Source: Pseudomonas fluorescens
Lineage (GTDB): Bacteria > Pseudomonadota > Gammaproteobacteria > Pseudomonadales > Pseudomonadaceae
Length of the DNA: 64,000 nucleotides
Reading direction: 5' to 3'
Assembly (NCBI RefSeq): GCF_902497995.1
Contig: NZ_CABVII010000022.1
Coordinates: 55,745-119,744 of the forward strand
The notes beneath the pieces are model-generated. The model made no database searches. It worked only from the letters and a program-made list of their open reading frames with translations, and was not told where the DNA came from. Position 1 is the first letter of the stretch; every line of letters begins with the position of its first letter. A program made the position numbers and the translations under genes. Below are positions 35,641 through 44,516 of this stretch, piece after piece.

Positions 35641-36828
35641 TCAGTTTTTGCCGTACAACGTGACCACGCAGGCACCGCCCAGGCCGAGGTTGTGCTGCAA
35701 ACCGTGCTGCAGGCCTTCGACCTGACGCGCACCCGCCGTGCCGCGCAATTGCTGAGTCAGCTCGTAGCATTGCGCCAGGCCCGTGGCGCCCAATGGATGG
35801 CCTTTGCACAACAGGCCACCGGACGGGTTGGTCACCACGCGTCCGCCATAGGTGTTGTCGCCGTCGAGGACGAACTTCTCGGCCCCGCCGACCGGGCACA
35901 GGCCGAGCGCTTCGTAGGTCAGCAATTCGTTGTGGGCGAAGCAGTCGTGCAGCTCGACCACGCGGATGTCTTGCGGGCCCACGCCGGCTTTTTCGTAAAC
36001 CGCCCCGGCGGCTCGTTCGGCCATATGGGCGCCGACGAAGCCGATCATTGATTTGGGTTCGAACGATTCCACCGGGTCGGTCACCAGCGACTGGGCGAGG
36101 ATCGATACGTCAGTGCGCAGGCCATGCTTTTTGGCAAAAGCCGCAGAGCAAATGATGGCAGCGGCTGCGCCACAGGTTGGCGGGCAGGCCATCATGCGGG
36201 TCATGACGCCTTCCCACATGAGCTGGTCGTTCATCACCTCATCGGTGGTGACGACCTTCCTGAACAGAGCCAACGGGTTGTTGGCGGCATGGCGGCTGGC
36301 CTTGGCGCGGATCGCGGCGAAGGTGCTCATTTGCGTGCCGTACTTGCGCATGTGCTCACGCCCGGCACCGCCGAAAGTGATCAGATTGCGCGGGATGTCG
36401 CCTGCATCGCCGCACAATTGGTCCTGGATCGGCAGGTAGTCGCCACGGGGCAGCGGGCGGTCATCGAAGTTGGAGCGAGTCGGCCCGGCGCGCATCTGTT
36501 CGAAACCGACCGCCAGGGCGCATTCAACCTGGCCGCTTTCCACGGCGGCACGCGCCAGGTACAAGGCACTGGAGCCGGTGGCGCAGGCATTGTTGACATT
36601 GAACACCGGAATGGCCGTGCGCCCCACGCGGTAAAGCACGGCCTGGCCGCAGGTAGTGTCGCCATAGACGTAACCGGCGAACGCCATTTGCACCTTGTCG
36701 TAGTCCAGGCCCGCATCGGCCAGTGCCAGGCGCACGGCTTCGGCGCCCATATCGATATAGCTCGGGCTCGCGCCCGGTTTGGTGAACGGGATCATGCCGA
36801 CACCGGCTACCAGTACTTTTTCACTCAT
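35641..36828 (-). CDS. SCP-x type thiolase, copy 3
   Basis: 395 residues. Active-site Cys in NNACATGSSALYLAR, with HDCFAHNELLTYEALGL and GHPLGATGLAQCYE. Very similar to copy 2 and in the same orientation. ATG 36828 (MSEKVLVAG) follows AGGAC. Downstream of the degenerate ACAD. It differs from copy 1 in the 120-140 region, so chain-length or branching preference may differ. Confidence 0.87.
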   Translation of the reverse strand: MSEKVLVAGVGMIPFTKPGASPSYIDMGAEAVRLALADAGLDYDKVQMAFAGYVYGDTTCGQAVLYRVGRTAIPVFNVNNACATGSSALYLARAAVESGQVECALAVGFEQMRAGPTRSNFDDRPLPRGDYLPIQDQLCGDAGDIPRNLITFGGAGREHMRKYGTQMSTFAAIRAKASRHAANNPLALFRKVVTTDEVMNDQLMWEGVMTRMMACPPTCGAAAAIICSAAFAKKHGLRTDVSILAQSLVTDPVESFEPKSMIGFVGAHMAERAAGAVYEKAGVGPQDIRVVELHDCFAHNELLTYEALGLCPVGGAEKFVLDGDNTYGGRVVTNPSGGLLCKGHPLGATGLAQCYELTQQLRGTAGARQVEGLQHGLQHNLGLGGACVVTLYGKN

Positions 36829-36871
36829 GGATATGTCCTGACTGTTTGACAACATTGATGGATGGAAGGAC

Positions 36872-37960
36872 TCACAGTGCTCGTGCAATGAACTCGTGCA
36901 AATGCGTTACGCTGCCGTTCGCGCGCTGACCGTGGAGACTCGACTGCCGGTCGCCGGCCCTGTGCAGGTGCGCGATTTCTTCGATGCACTGGCCCAGGGT
37001 TTCACTGGCGTACAAACTGGCAATCGCCGTTTGCTCATTGGATAACGACTGCCGCATGCGCCTTTCCAGGTAATGATCGACCAGCAGGCGCAAGGCGACT
37101 GCTCGGATCTTGATCCCGGCCAACGTGCGTCGGATGTCCGCCTGGCCCCACAGCGCATGCCCCGCGCCATCGGGTAGCTGCACCCAGGCAAGGGTCTGCA
37201 GCAGCAATTGCTCAAGCTGGCTGGCGGAAAAAATCGCCGACAGCTGGTGTTCCTGGCTCCATACCTCATCGAGGTACTCCTGGCCCCTGCCCGCTTCGCC
37301 GAGCAGGTTGCCGACCGGCACGCGCACATTGACCAGGTGCAACTCGGCAGCGGTTGGCTGCTCGGCGTCATGGGACACGCGGTACACACCGGGGCGGTCA
37401 AGTTCGACAATGACCAGGCTCAATCCGCCCGCGCCGTCATCCCCTTGTATGTGGCAGGCAAGCAGCACCATGTCGCACTGCATGCCATTGCCGACACAGG
37501 CCTTGCTGCCGTTGATAAGGTAGTGCCCACCGTCCCGTACTGCGCGTGTAGGGTCGTTCTCCAATGAGCTGGCGGGCTCGGCAACCGCCAGCGCCAGAAT
37601 GGTTTCGCCACTGCAGATACCCGGTAGCCAACGCTGACTCTGTACGTCGTCGCCGAGGCTGGCAATACAGGGCGCAAGGGTGTCCGAATGCAGGGACAAC
37701 GCCCTGTCGCGCACCCCGGCCCGGGCAAACTCTTCGCTGAGGACTGCCGCATGACCGAAATCGCCACCACCACCGAACTGCGCGGGCAGCGTGACGCACA
37801 GCAGGCCTTCGCGTCCGGCCTTCAACCAGAGCCGGCGATCGAGGGCGCCGCCGGGCTCCCATTGCGCCCGGCGTGGCAGGTACTCACGCTCGAGAAAACG
37901 CCGCACGGCAGTACGGAACATTTCATGATCTTCGCGGTAGATACTGCGTTGGACATCCAT
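36872..37960 (-). CDS. degenerate acyl-CoA dehydrogenase-like protein
   Basis: 362 residues with the ACAD N-domain (MFRTAVRRFLEREYLPRR, AQFGGGGDFGHAA). The flavin motif reads AVAEPASSLEND instead of xxTEPGAGSDLQ, and the C-terminal LHGGYGY...YGGSNE block is absent; the protein passes from HLHRAGDRQSS straight to HEFIARAL. A catalytic role is therefore doubtful; a non-catalytic partner or a decaying paralogue of the ACAD at 30.3 kb fits better. ATG 37960 (MDVQRSIYRE) follows AAAGG. The frame itself is unbroken. Confidence 0.72.
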   Translation of the reverse strand: MDVQRSIYREDHEMFRTAVRRFLEREYLPRRAQWEPGGALDRRLWLKAGREGLLCVTLPAQFGGGGDFGHAAVLSEEFARAGVRDRALSLHSDTLAPCIASLGDDVQSQRWLPGICSGETILALAVAEPASSLENDPTRAVRDGGHYLINGSKACVGNGMQCDMVLLACHIQGDDGAGGLSLVIVELDRPGVYRVSHDAEQPTAAELHLVNVRVPVGNLLGEAGRGQEYLDEVWSQEHQLSAIFSASQLEQLLLQTLAWVQLPDGAGHALWGQADIRRTLAGIKIRAVALRLLVDHYLERRMRQSLSNEQTAIASLYASETLGQCIEEIAHLHRAGDRQSSLHGQRANGSVTHLHEFIARAL

Positions 37961-38262
37961 CCGGTAACCTTTGGCCACAGCCCGATTGCATAGGGAAACG
38001 GGGCGAACCCGCACCCTCGTGTCGATACAATCTTTGCATGAGAGCGGGTTGACCGAGAGCCACCCCCACAGGGGGGGCAGGTATCCAAGAAGCAACGCGT
38101 GCACAATAATCGGGGACTGTTCGTCGCACAGGGTGAAGAGGCTCGGATGGACCTGCCACCCAGTCACCCGAATCACGTGGCACTATGCTTCAGGACTAAA
38201 ATAAGAATGCATTCGACCTGCCCGCGGCCCCAAGCGACAGGTCACAAAAATGGAGGTTTTCA
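37961..38262. other. divergent intergenic region
   Basis: 302 bases between the degenerate ACAD gene (minus) and LuxR regulator 2 (plus). Promoters of both must lie here. An AT-rich stretch with AAAATAAGAATGCATT is near 38197-38212. No copy of the CCCTTCG/GGGATGA boxes was found by eye. Confidence 0.45.
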
Positions 38263-40953
38263 ATGCCAACTCATCAGGGCGAGGTTTGCGCCAATAAATC
38301 CACCTCCACCAAATTCGCGAGCCCGAAATCGGCCGAGAGTCACTTGCCGCGCTCACGTCTGTTGCACGTGATGGAAAAGGCAGATTCAGCCCGGTTGATC
38401 CTGATCCGCGCCGCCGCAGGTTTCGGCAAGACCACGTTGCTGCAGCAATACCGTGAACGCTGCCTGGCCGCCGGCAGACCTGTGCTGTGGATCAACCTGG
38501 AACCGGCCGACAACGACTTGCAGCGCTTCATCGGCCTGTTGGCCAACGGCCTGTCGCCATTCCTCCCCTCGCCCCTGGAGGACCGTTCACCCGCTGAGCC
38601 GCAAAGCGCCGAAAACCTGCTCGAGCAGATTGCCGACAGCGCACTGCCCTACGCCATCCTGCTCGACGAAGTCGAAACACTCCAGAACCCGGAAGTGCTC
38701 GACTTCCTCCAGCATCTGATCGAACAGTTGCCATCGGGCGGCGGCGTCGCGATGGCTTCACGCTCCACGCCAGGTATTGGCCTGGGGCGCATCCGCGCCC
38801 GCGGCCAGTTGCTGGAAATCAGGCCAAGCGACCTGCGTTTCACCCCTGAAGAATCGGTCGCGTTCATCCGCGACAAGCGCCAGATACCGCTTCGCGACAA
38901 CGAACTGGCAACCCTTTACCGCTGCACCGAAGGCTGGATCGCCGGGCTCTACCTGGCGAGCCTGTCGCTCAAGGATCGCGATGATCACGCAGCCTTCATT
39001 GCGTCGTTTTCCGGATCGAACCTGGAACTGGCCGAATACCTGACCGAAGACATTCTCACGCGACAAACCGAAGACTGTCGCCTGTTCCTGATGCAAACCA
39101 GCATCCTCGAGCAATTCTGCGTGCCCTTGTGTGAGGCGGTGACCGGTCGCAGCGACAGCCGGGCGATGCTCGATCACCTCGACCGGACCAACCTGTTCCT
39201 GGTGCCAGTGGACAGCCAACAGCAGTGGTTCCGTTACCACCACTTGTTTGCCAGCTTCCTGCGCCACGCACTGGAACGACTGCATCCGGGCATGGCTAAA
39301 GGCTTGCACGAAATTGCCGCACAGTGGTTCTTCACGGCCGAACAACCGATCCCGGCCATCGAGCACTTGTTCAATGCCGGGCTCCTCGACGAGGCCGCCA
39401 AGCGCCTGAACCAGCACATGGACACCTTGATCGACAGCGGCCGCACACGCCTGTTGCTGCGTTGGCTGGATCGCATTCCGGAAGACACCCGTGACGCCTA
39501 TCCGTACATCAACCAGTCCTATGCCTGGTTACTGGCAACCACCACCCGCCTGAAGGACGCGATGCAGGTCGCCGAACGCCTGCATCGCCTTGCCGGGCCG
39601 AGCTACGCCTACGTCACCGAGGTCGTGCACTGCCTGCAACTGGGCACCAGCGACCACGCCGAGGAGTGTTGCCGCCTGGGCATCGAATTGCTTGAGCGCA
39701 TGCCCGCCGATGAAGCGAACCTGTATACGGTGTTGGCCAATTCGGTGGCCATGAACATGGTTGCCAGTGGTCGCTACGATGAAGCTCGCAGCTTGTTGTC
39801 CCATGCGCTGCAGCGCGACCCGCGGATCAATTCGAGCTTTCTGCGACACACTTTCAGCGTCAACGAAAGCATTCTCGACTTGATCCAGGGGCGCCTGAGC
39901 AATGCGATGGTGCGTGTCCAGAGCACCGTCGACACGCCACGCGGCGCCGGCCAGCGCAAGCCGCACGAAGCCAAGCTGTCATTGGACATTTTCCACGGCC
40001 TGTTGCTGTACGAGAGCGCCGCTTTCGACCAAGCGCAGAAATGTCTGTCCCAATGCCTGTTTTTCGCCAAGCAGGTCAGTTCCCCGGAAAACCAGATCGT
40101 CACCCACGTACTCACCGCACGCATGGCCTACACAAAGGGTGACCGTACCACCTGGATGCGTTGCCTTGTGGAGTTGGAACACATCGGCCAACAGGTCGGC
40201 TCACACCGCGTACAGTGTTCCGCCTGGCTGGAACGGGCGCGGGTGGCGATTCTCGAGCAGCGCCTGGATGCAGCGGCGCAGGCCCTGCACTCGGCCGACC
40301 TGAGCGGCGGCTGGGACCGCCCCGGCTTCATCCGTTTCGCCAATGACGTCGATACCCCCACCATCGCCCGCCAACGCCTGCGCATTGCCCAGGGCGAAGG
40401 CGCTGCCGCGGTCAAGTGCCTGCGCTCAGCCATCGAGCAGGCGCGGCACTGGCAGCATTATCGTCGCGAGCTGAAACTGCACATCTTGCTGGCCATGGCG
40501 CTGGACAGCCTCCAGCAGCCGCAGGATGCCTTCCAGGCGCTCAGTGATGCACTGCGCATGGCCAGCCACGAGGGGTTTTTCGGCACTTTCATCGAGGAGG
40601 GCCAACGCCTGACCGGCCTTCTGCAACGCTGGTCGGTGACCGGCAAGCCACGCTGCAAAGAGCTGGGTATCGAGCCCGGTTTCGTGGATGACCTGCTGCA
40701 ACATCTGGGTGTCAGCGGTGGCGACATGGAGGGCGCGCGCAACGACAACGGCGCCGGCCAGATACTGACCGTGCGCGAGTACCAGATCCTCCAGCTGCTG
40801 GCCGCCGGACATCGGAACCGGGACATCGCCGAGAAGGTGTTTCTTTCCGAATTCACGGTCAAGTCGCACCTGCAGAAGATCTACGCCAAGCTCGACGCCA
40901 AGGGCCGCACCGAAACCCTGGCCATTGCCCGGGCGTGGGGGTGGATTGCCTGA
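38263..40953 (+). CDS. MalT-type LuxR ATPase transcription regulator 2
   Basis: 896 residues. Walker A AAGFGKTT (about 51-58), Walker B YAILLDEVE (about 137-145), long TPR-like middle, and C-terminal LuxR HTH (TVREYQILQLLAAGHRNRDI). GGAGG precedes the ATG by 6 bases. Strongly similar to regulator 3 over the whole length (shared QQYRERCLA, TEGWI.G, CTRW-like and SEFTVKSHL blocks), so these are recent paralogues. It reads away from the ACAD/thiolase operon. Confidence 0.86.
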   Translation: MPTHQGEVCANKSTSTKFASPKSAESHLPRSRLLHVMEKADSARLILIRAAAGFGKTTLLQQYRERCLAAGRPVLWINLEPADNDLQRFIGLLANGLSPFLPSPLEDRSPAEPQSAENLLEQIADSALPYAILLDEVETLQNPEVLDFLQHLIEQLPSGGGVAMASRSTPGIGLGRIRARGQLLEIRPSDLRFTPEESVAFIRDKRQIPLRDNELATLYRCTEGWIAGLYLASLSLKDRDDHAAFIASFSGSNLELAEYLTEDILTRQTEDCRLFLMQTSILEQFCVPLCEAVTGRSDSRAMLDHLDRTNLFLVPVDSQQQWFRYHHLFASFLRHALERLHPGMAKGLHEIAAQWFFTAEQPIPAIEHLFNAGLLDEAAKRLNQHMDTLIDSGRTRLLLRWLDRIPEDTRDAYPYINQSYAWLLATTTRLKDAMQVAERLHRLAGPSYAYVTEVVHCLQLGTSDHAEECCRLGIELLERMPADEANLYTVLANSVAMNMVASGRYDEARSLLSHALQRDPRINSSFLRHTFSVNESILDLIQGRLSNAMVRVQSTVDTPRGAGQRKPHEAKLSLDIFHGLLLYESAAFDQAQKCLSQCLFFAKQVSSPENQIVTHVLTARMAYTKGDRTTWMRCLVELEHIGQQVGSHRVQCSAWLERARVAILEQRLDAAAQALHSADLSGGWDRPGFIRFANDVDTPTIARQRLRIAQGEGAAAVKCLRSAIEQARHWQHYRRELKLHILLAMALDSLQQPQDAFQALSDALRMASHEGFFGTFIEEGQRLTGLLQRWSVTGKPRCKELGIEPGFVDDLLQHLGVSGGDMEGARNDNGAGQILTVREYQILQLLAAGHRNRDIAEKVFLSEFTVKSHLQKIYAKLDAKGRTETLAIARAWGWIA

Positions 40954-41002
40954 GACAGGGTGAATCTGTCGCGGCCCCTTGCAGGGCCTCAGGGTAAGGA
41001 CG

Positions 41003-41034
41003 ACCCCCCTATCGGCAGCGGCTACAAGGGGGGT
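41003..41034. terminator. convergent-gene hairpin
   Basis: ACCCCCCT...AGGGGGGT, an 8-base stem with a 16-base loop, between the regulator 2 stop and the EtfA stop. A wider pair GGGCCTCAGG/CCTGAGGCCC flanks it (40984-41075). Likely a bidirectional terminator. Confidence 0.5.
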
Positions 41035-41073
41035 TATCCATCAGTTCCAGGTTTGTCGGCAGCCTGAGGCCCC

Positions 41074-42015
41074 TTAGAGGGCCTGCTCCAACTCCGGCAC
41101 AGCCTCGAACAAATCCGCCACCAAGCCGTAGTCGGCCACCTGGAAGATCGGTGCCTCCTCATCCTTGTTGATCGCAACGATGACCTTCGAGTCCTTCATC
41201 CCGGCCAGGTGCTGGATCGCGCCGCTGATACCGACGGCAATATACAGCTGCGGCGCGACGATCTTGCCGGTCTGGCCGACCTGCATGTCGTTGGGCACGA
41301 AACCGGCATCCACCGCCGCCCTCGAGGCGCCTACGCCGGCACCGAGCTTGTCAGCCAGGCTATACAGGTGCTTGAAGTTATCGCCGTTCTGCATGCCGCG
41401 CCCGCCGGAAACGACGATCTTGGCAGCCGTCAGCTCAGGACGGTCGGACTTGGCCAACGCTTCACTGACGAAGGACGATAGGCCGGCGTCGTGGGCAGCA
41501 GCAAGCTGCTCGATATGAGCCGAGCCACCAACGGCTGCAACAGCGTCAAAGCCGGTGGCACGCACGGTGATCACCTTGACCGCAGCGCTCGATTGCACGG
41601 TGGCAATGGCGTTACCGGCATAGATCGGGCGCTTGAAGGTGTCGGGCGACTCAACGGTGATGATCTCGGAGATCTGGTCGACGTCCAGCGCAGCCGCAAC
41701 GCGCGGCAGGATGTTCTTGCCGTTGGCGGTCGCCGGGGCCAGCACGTGGCTGTAAATCACCTGCTGGTCGACGACAATGGCCGTCACCAGGCGCGCGACG
41801 TTTTCCGGCAGTTGGTGGGCGTAGGCGGCGTTATCGGCCACCAGCACCTTGGCCACACCAGCAATTTTTGCCGAAGCTTCGGCAACAGCGCCAACGCCGC
41901 TGCCTGCGACCAGCACGTGGATATCGCCACCGATCTGCGCAGCTGCTGCCACGGTGTTCAGGGTGGCCGAAGCGACTGCGCCGCCTTCGTGCTCTGCAAT
42001 AATCAGAATTGCCAT
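41074..42015 (-). CDS. etfA: electron-transfer flavoprotein alpha subunit
   Basis: 313 residues. The C-terminal FAD-binding signature GQTGKIVAPQLYIAVGISGA and the segment VSGGRGMQNGDNF are present. It accepts electrons from acyl-CoA dehydrogenases and passes them to ETF:quinone oxidoreductase, which is not encoded here. Its ATG overlaps the etfB stop by one base (TGATG). A pathway-dedicated ETF beside six or so dehydrogenase genes is likely; a housekeeping copy probably exists elsewhere. Confidence 0.92.
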   Translation of the reverse strand: MAILIIAEHEGGAVASATLNTVAAAAQIGGDIHVLVAGSGVGAVAEASAKIAGVAKVLVADNAAYAHQLPENVARLVTAIVVDQQVIYSHVLAPATANGKNILPRVAAALDVDQISEIITVESPDTFKRPIYAGNAIATVQSSAAVKVITVRATGFDAVAAVGGSAHIEQLAAAHDAGLSSFVSEALAKSDRPELTAAKIVVSGGRGMQNGDNFKHLYSLADKLGAGVGASRAAVDAGFVPNDMQVGQTGKIVAPQLYIAVGISGAIQHLAGMKDSKVIVAINKDEEAPIFQVADYGLVADLFEAVPELEQAL

Positions 42016-42764
42016 CAGATGACCTTCGCCTCGTTCTTCAGTTTCTCGACCAGTTCGGCTACCGACTTGACCTTGATGCCGGCGCTACGGGAGGCCGGTG
42101 CTTCGACTTTCAGGGTGGTCACGGTACACGCCGTGTTCACGCCCAGAGCCTGCGGCGTCACAGTGTCCAGCGGCTTCTTCTTGGCCTTCATGATGTTGGG
42201 CAAGGATGCGTAGCGTGGCTCGTTCAGGCGCAGGTCGGTGGTGACGATGGCCGGCAGGTTCAGGGCAACGGTCTGCAGGCCGCCGTCGACTTCGCGGGTC
42301 ACGCGCAGCTTGTCCCCGGTGATTTCCACTTTCGAGGCAAAGGTGCCCTGGGCGTAACCGCTCAGCGCAGCCAGCATCTGACCGGTCTGGTTGTTGTCGC
42401 TGTCGATGGCCTGCTTGCCAAGGATCACCAGCTGCGGCTGCTCCTTGTCGACAAGCGCCTTGAGCAGCTTGGCCACGGCCAGGGAACTCAGGTCATCCGC
42501 GGCTTCGATGAGGATGGCGCGGTCGGCACCCAGGGCCAGGGCCGTGCGCAGCTGTTCCTGAGCCGTGCTCGGGCCAACGCTGACCACCACGATTTCACTG
42601 GCCATGCCCTGCTCTTTCAGACGCACGGCTTCTTCCACGGCGATTTCGCAGAAGGGATTCAGGGCCATTTTGACGTTGGCAAGGTCGACGCCAGAATTGT
42701 CCGCTTTGACGCGAACCTTGACGTTGAAGTCGACCACGCGCTTGATCGCTACGAGGACTTTCAT
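42015..42764 (-). CDS. etfB: electron-transfer flavoprotein beta subunit
   Basis: 249 residues beginning MKVLVAIKRVVDFNVKVRVK, with the ETF-beta signature region VAKLLKALVDKEQPQLVILG and LGKQAIDSDNNQTGQM. It binds AMP and forms the heterodimer with EtfA. GGAG is 7 bases before the ATG. It lies 57 bases after the sulfatase gene. Confidence 0.92.
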   Translation of the reverse strand: MKVLVAIKRVVDFNVKVRVKADNSGVDLANVKMALNPFCEIAVEEAVRLKEQGMASEIVVVSVGPSTAQEQLRTALALGADRAILIEAADDLSSLAVAKLLKALVDKEQPQLVILGKQAIDSDNNQTGQMLAALSGYAQGTFASKVEITGDKLRVTREVDGGLQTVALNLPAIVTTDLRLNEPRYASLPNIMKAKKKPLDTVTPQALGVNTACTVTTLKVEAPASRSAGIKVKSVAELVEKLKNEAKVI

Positions 42765-42821
42765 TGGAAAACTCCGAAAACCCCGGGCGCGAAGCCCGGG
42801 TAAGTGAGTGACTAAAACTGA

Positions 42822-44381
42822 TCAGTTCGCCACCGGGGTCGCTGCGGGTTTCTGCAAGCCCATCAGTGCTTTTTTCACCGCCAGGCTCTGGTAGTTGATG
42901 TTGCCGACGTTGAGGCTCACACCTTCCTGGAACGGGTACTGCGACAGGCTGGCAAGGAAGGACTTGACCTTGGCCTGCACCGGCACGAACAGCCAGATCT
43001 GGTCGGCGGCCCAACGCTTGGACATGGGGGCTTCCTGGCGAGCGGTCTGAAATGGGTCGGCCAGCAGGTTGGTGATGATCGGGGCGTTGGTGACCTTGCG
43101 TGATGCGCCACCAAAATCACCGTCCATGGAGGCGAAACTGACCCGCCACTCCTTCCAGCGGATTGCATCCAGGTCGCCACCCATGCTGAAGTACAAGTAC
43201 TCCTCGCGTGGGCTGCTCTTCTCTTCACCCTTGAAAAACGGCAAGAAGTTGTAGCCGTCCAGGTGCACGCGGAACTGCTTGCCGTTGCGCTTGGTGCCAC
43301 CTGCCATGTCGGCCACCAGATTCGCGTCGCCGGCCGCGGCGGCCAGGGTCGGCATCCAGTCGTTGTGGGCGATCAGGTTATTGAAGTGCGCCCCCGGCTG
43401 GATGACCTTCGGCCACTTCACTAAAAGCGGCACGCGGTGGCCGCCTTCATTGGAGGTGCCTTTCTCGCCGTTGAAAGGCGAAGTGCCGCCGTCGGGCCAA
43501 CTGAATTTCTGGGCGCCGTTATCGGAGGTGTAGATGATGATGGTGTTGTCGGCGATTCCCAGATCATCCAGCTTCTTCAGCAGTTGGCCCACATGACCGT
43601 CGTGCTCGACCATGCCGTCTGGATACAGGCCAACCCCCGTCTTGCCATCGGACTCTTCCTTCAGGTGGGTCCAGATGTGCATGCGCGTACTGTTGAACCA
43701 GACGAAGAAGGGTTTGTCGGCCTTGTGCGCCTTGTCGATGAAGTTCCCGGTGGCCTGCACCAGTTCGTCGTCGATGGTTTCCATGCGCTTGCGCGTCAGG
43801 GGGCCGGTGTCTTCGATCTTGCCGTCGGCATAAGAGTGAATGACGCCGCGTGGACCGTACTGTTTACGGAACGCAGGATCTTTGGGGTAGTGATAGGTTT
43901 CCGGCTCCTCCTCGGCATTCATGTGGTACAGGTTGCCGAAGAACTCGTCGAAACCGTGGTTGGTCGGCAGGTGCTTGTCGCGGTCGCCCAAGTGGTTCTT
44001 GCCGAACTGGCCGGTGGTGTAGCCCTGCTGCTTCATCACATCGCCCAGAGTCGGCGCCCAGTCCGGGATGCCGTGCTCGGAGCCGGGCATGCCTACGGTC
44101 AACAGCCCGGTGCGAAACGGATGCTGGCCCAGCACAAATGCCGAACGCCCGGCAGTGCAGGACTGCTCGGCATAGGCGTGGGTGAACAATGCACCTTCCT
44201 TGGCGATCCGGTCGATGTTAGGGGTTTCATAGCCCATCATGCCCTGGTTGTAGGCACTGACGTTGAACATGCCAATGTCATCGCCGAAGATCACCAGGAC
44301 ATTCGGTTTATCGGCGGCTTGTGCGCCGAACGAAGCTGCCAGTATGGCGAGCGCAGTTAGCCATTTCCCGAAGCGGGTCAT
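42822..44381 (-). CDS. periplasmic sulfatase (arylsulfatase family)
   Basis: Type I sulfatase of 519 residues with a Sec signal peptide (about 1-22, FGAQAADKP). Metal ligands DD34-35, the formylglycine motif SCTAGRSAF (C75, the CxAxR variant of CxPxR), GKNHLGD, and a later TSDNGAQKF Asp/Asn pair are all present. It should cleave a sulfate ester after Cys-to-formylglycine conversion, but no maturase gene is visible. ATG 44381 follows AAGGAG. Placed between EtfAB and an ACAD pair, it may release the alcohol fed to the dehydrogenases at 47-49.5 kb. Confidence 0.86.
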   Translation of the reverse strand: MTRFGKWLTALAILAASFGAQAADKPNVLVIFGDDIGMFNVSAYNQGMMGYETPNIDRIAKEGALFTHAYAEQSCTAGRSAFVLGQHPFRTGLLTVGMPGSEHGIPDWAPTLGDVMKQQGYTTGQFGKNHLGDRDKHLPTNHGFDEFFGNLYHMNAEEEPETYHYPKDPAFRKQYGPRGVIHSYADGKIEDTGPLTRKRMETIDDELVQATGNFIDKAHKADKPFFVWFNSTRMHIWTHLKEESDGKTGVGLYPDGMVEHDGHVGQLLKKLDDLGIADNTIIIYTSDNGAQKFSWPDGGTSPFNGEKGTSNEGGHRVPLLVKWPKVIQPGAHFNNLIAHNDWMPTLAAAAGDANLVADMAGGTKRNGKQFRVHLDGYNFLPFFKGEEKSSPREEYLYFSMGGDLDAIRWKEWRVSFASMDGDFGGASRKVTNAPIITNLLADPFQTARQEAPMSKRWAADQIWLFVPVQAKVKSFLASLSQYPFQEGVSLNVGNINYQSLAVKKALMGLQKPAATPVAN

Positions 44382-44429
44382 GTTTTGAGTCTCCTTGTTA
44401 TTGTTGAATCTGGGGCAGTATTCCAATTT

Positions 44430-44480
44430 GCCCTTCACACCAGCCCTCTCCCTTCAGGGGGGAGGGCTGGTGTGAAGGGC
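44430..44480 (-). repeat. long perfect hairpin between sulfatase and ACAD genes
   Basis: GCCCTTCACACCAGCCCTC (44430-44448) pairs perfectly with its complement at 44462-44480, with a 13-base loop. It sits in the gap before the sulfatase gene and could be a terminator, an RNA-stability element or a small mobile repeat. Confidence 0.6.
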
Positions 44481-44516
44481 TACAGCATTTGTTTCAGGCA
44501 CCCGAGAGGGGTGGTT

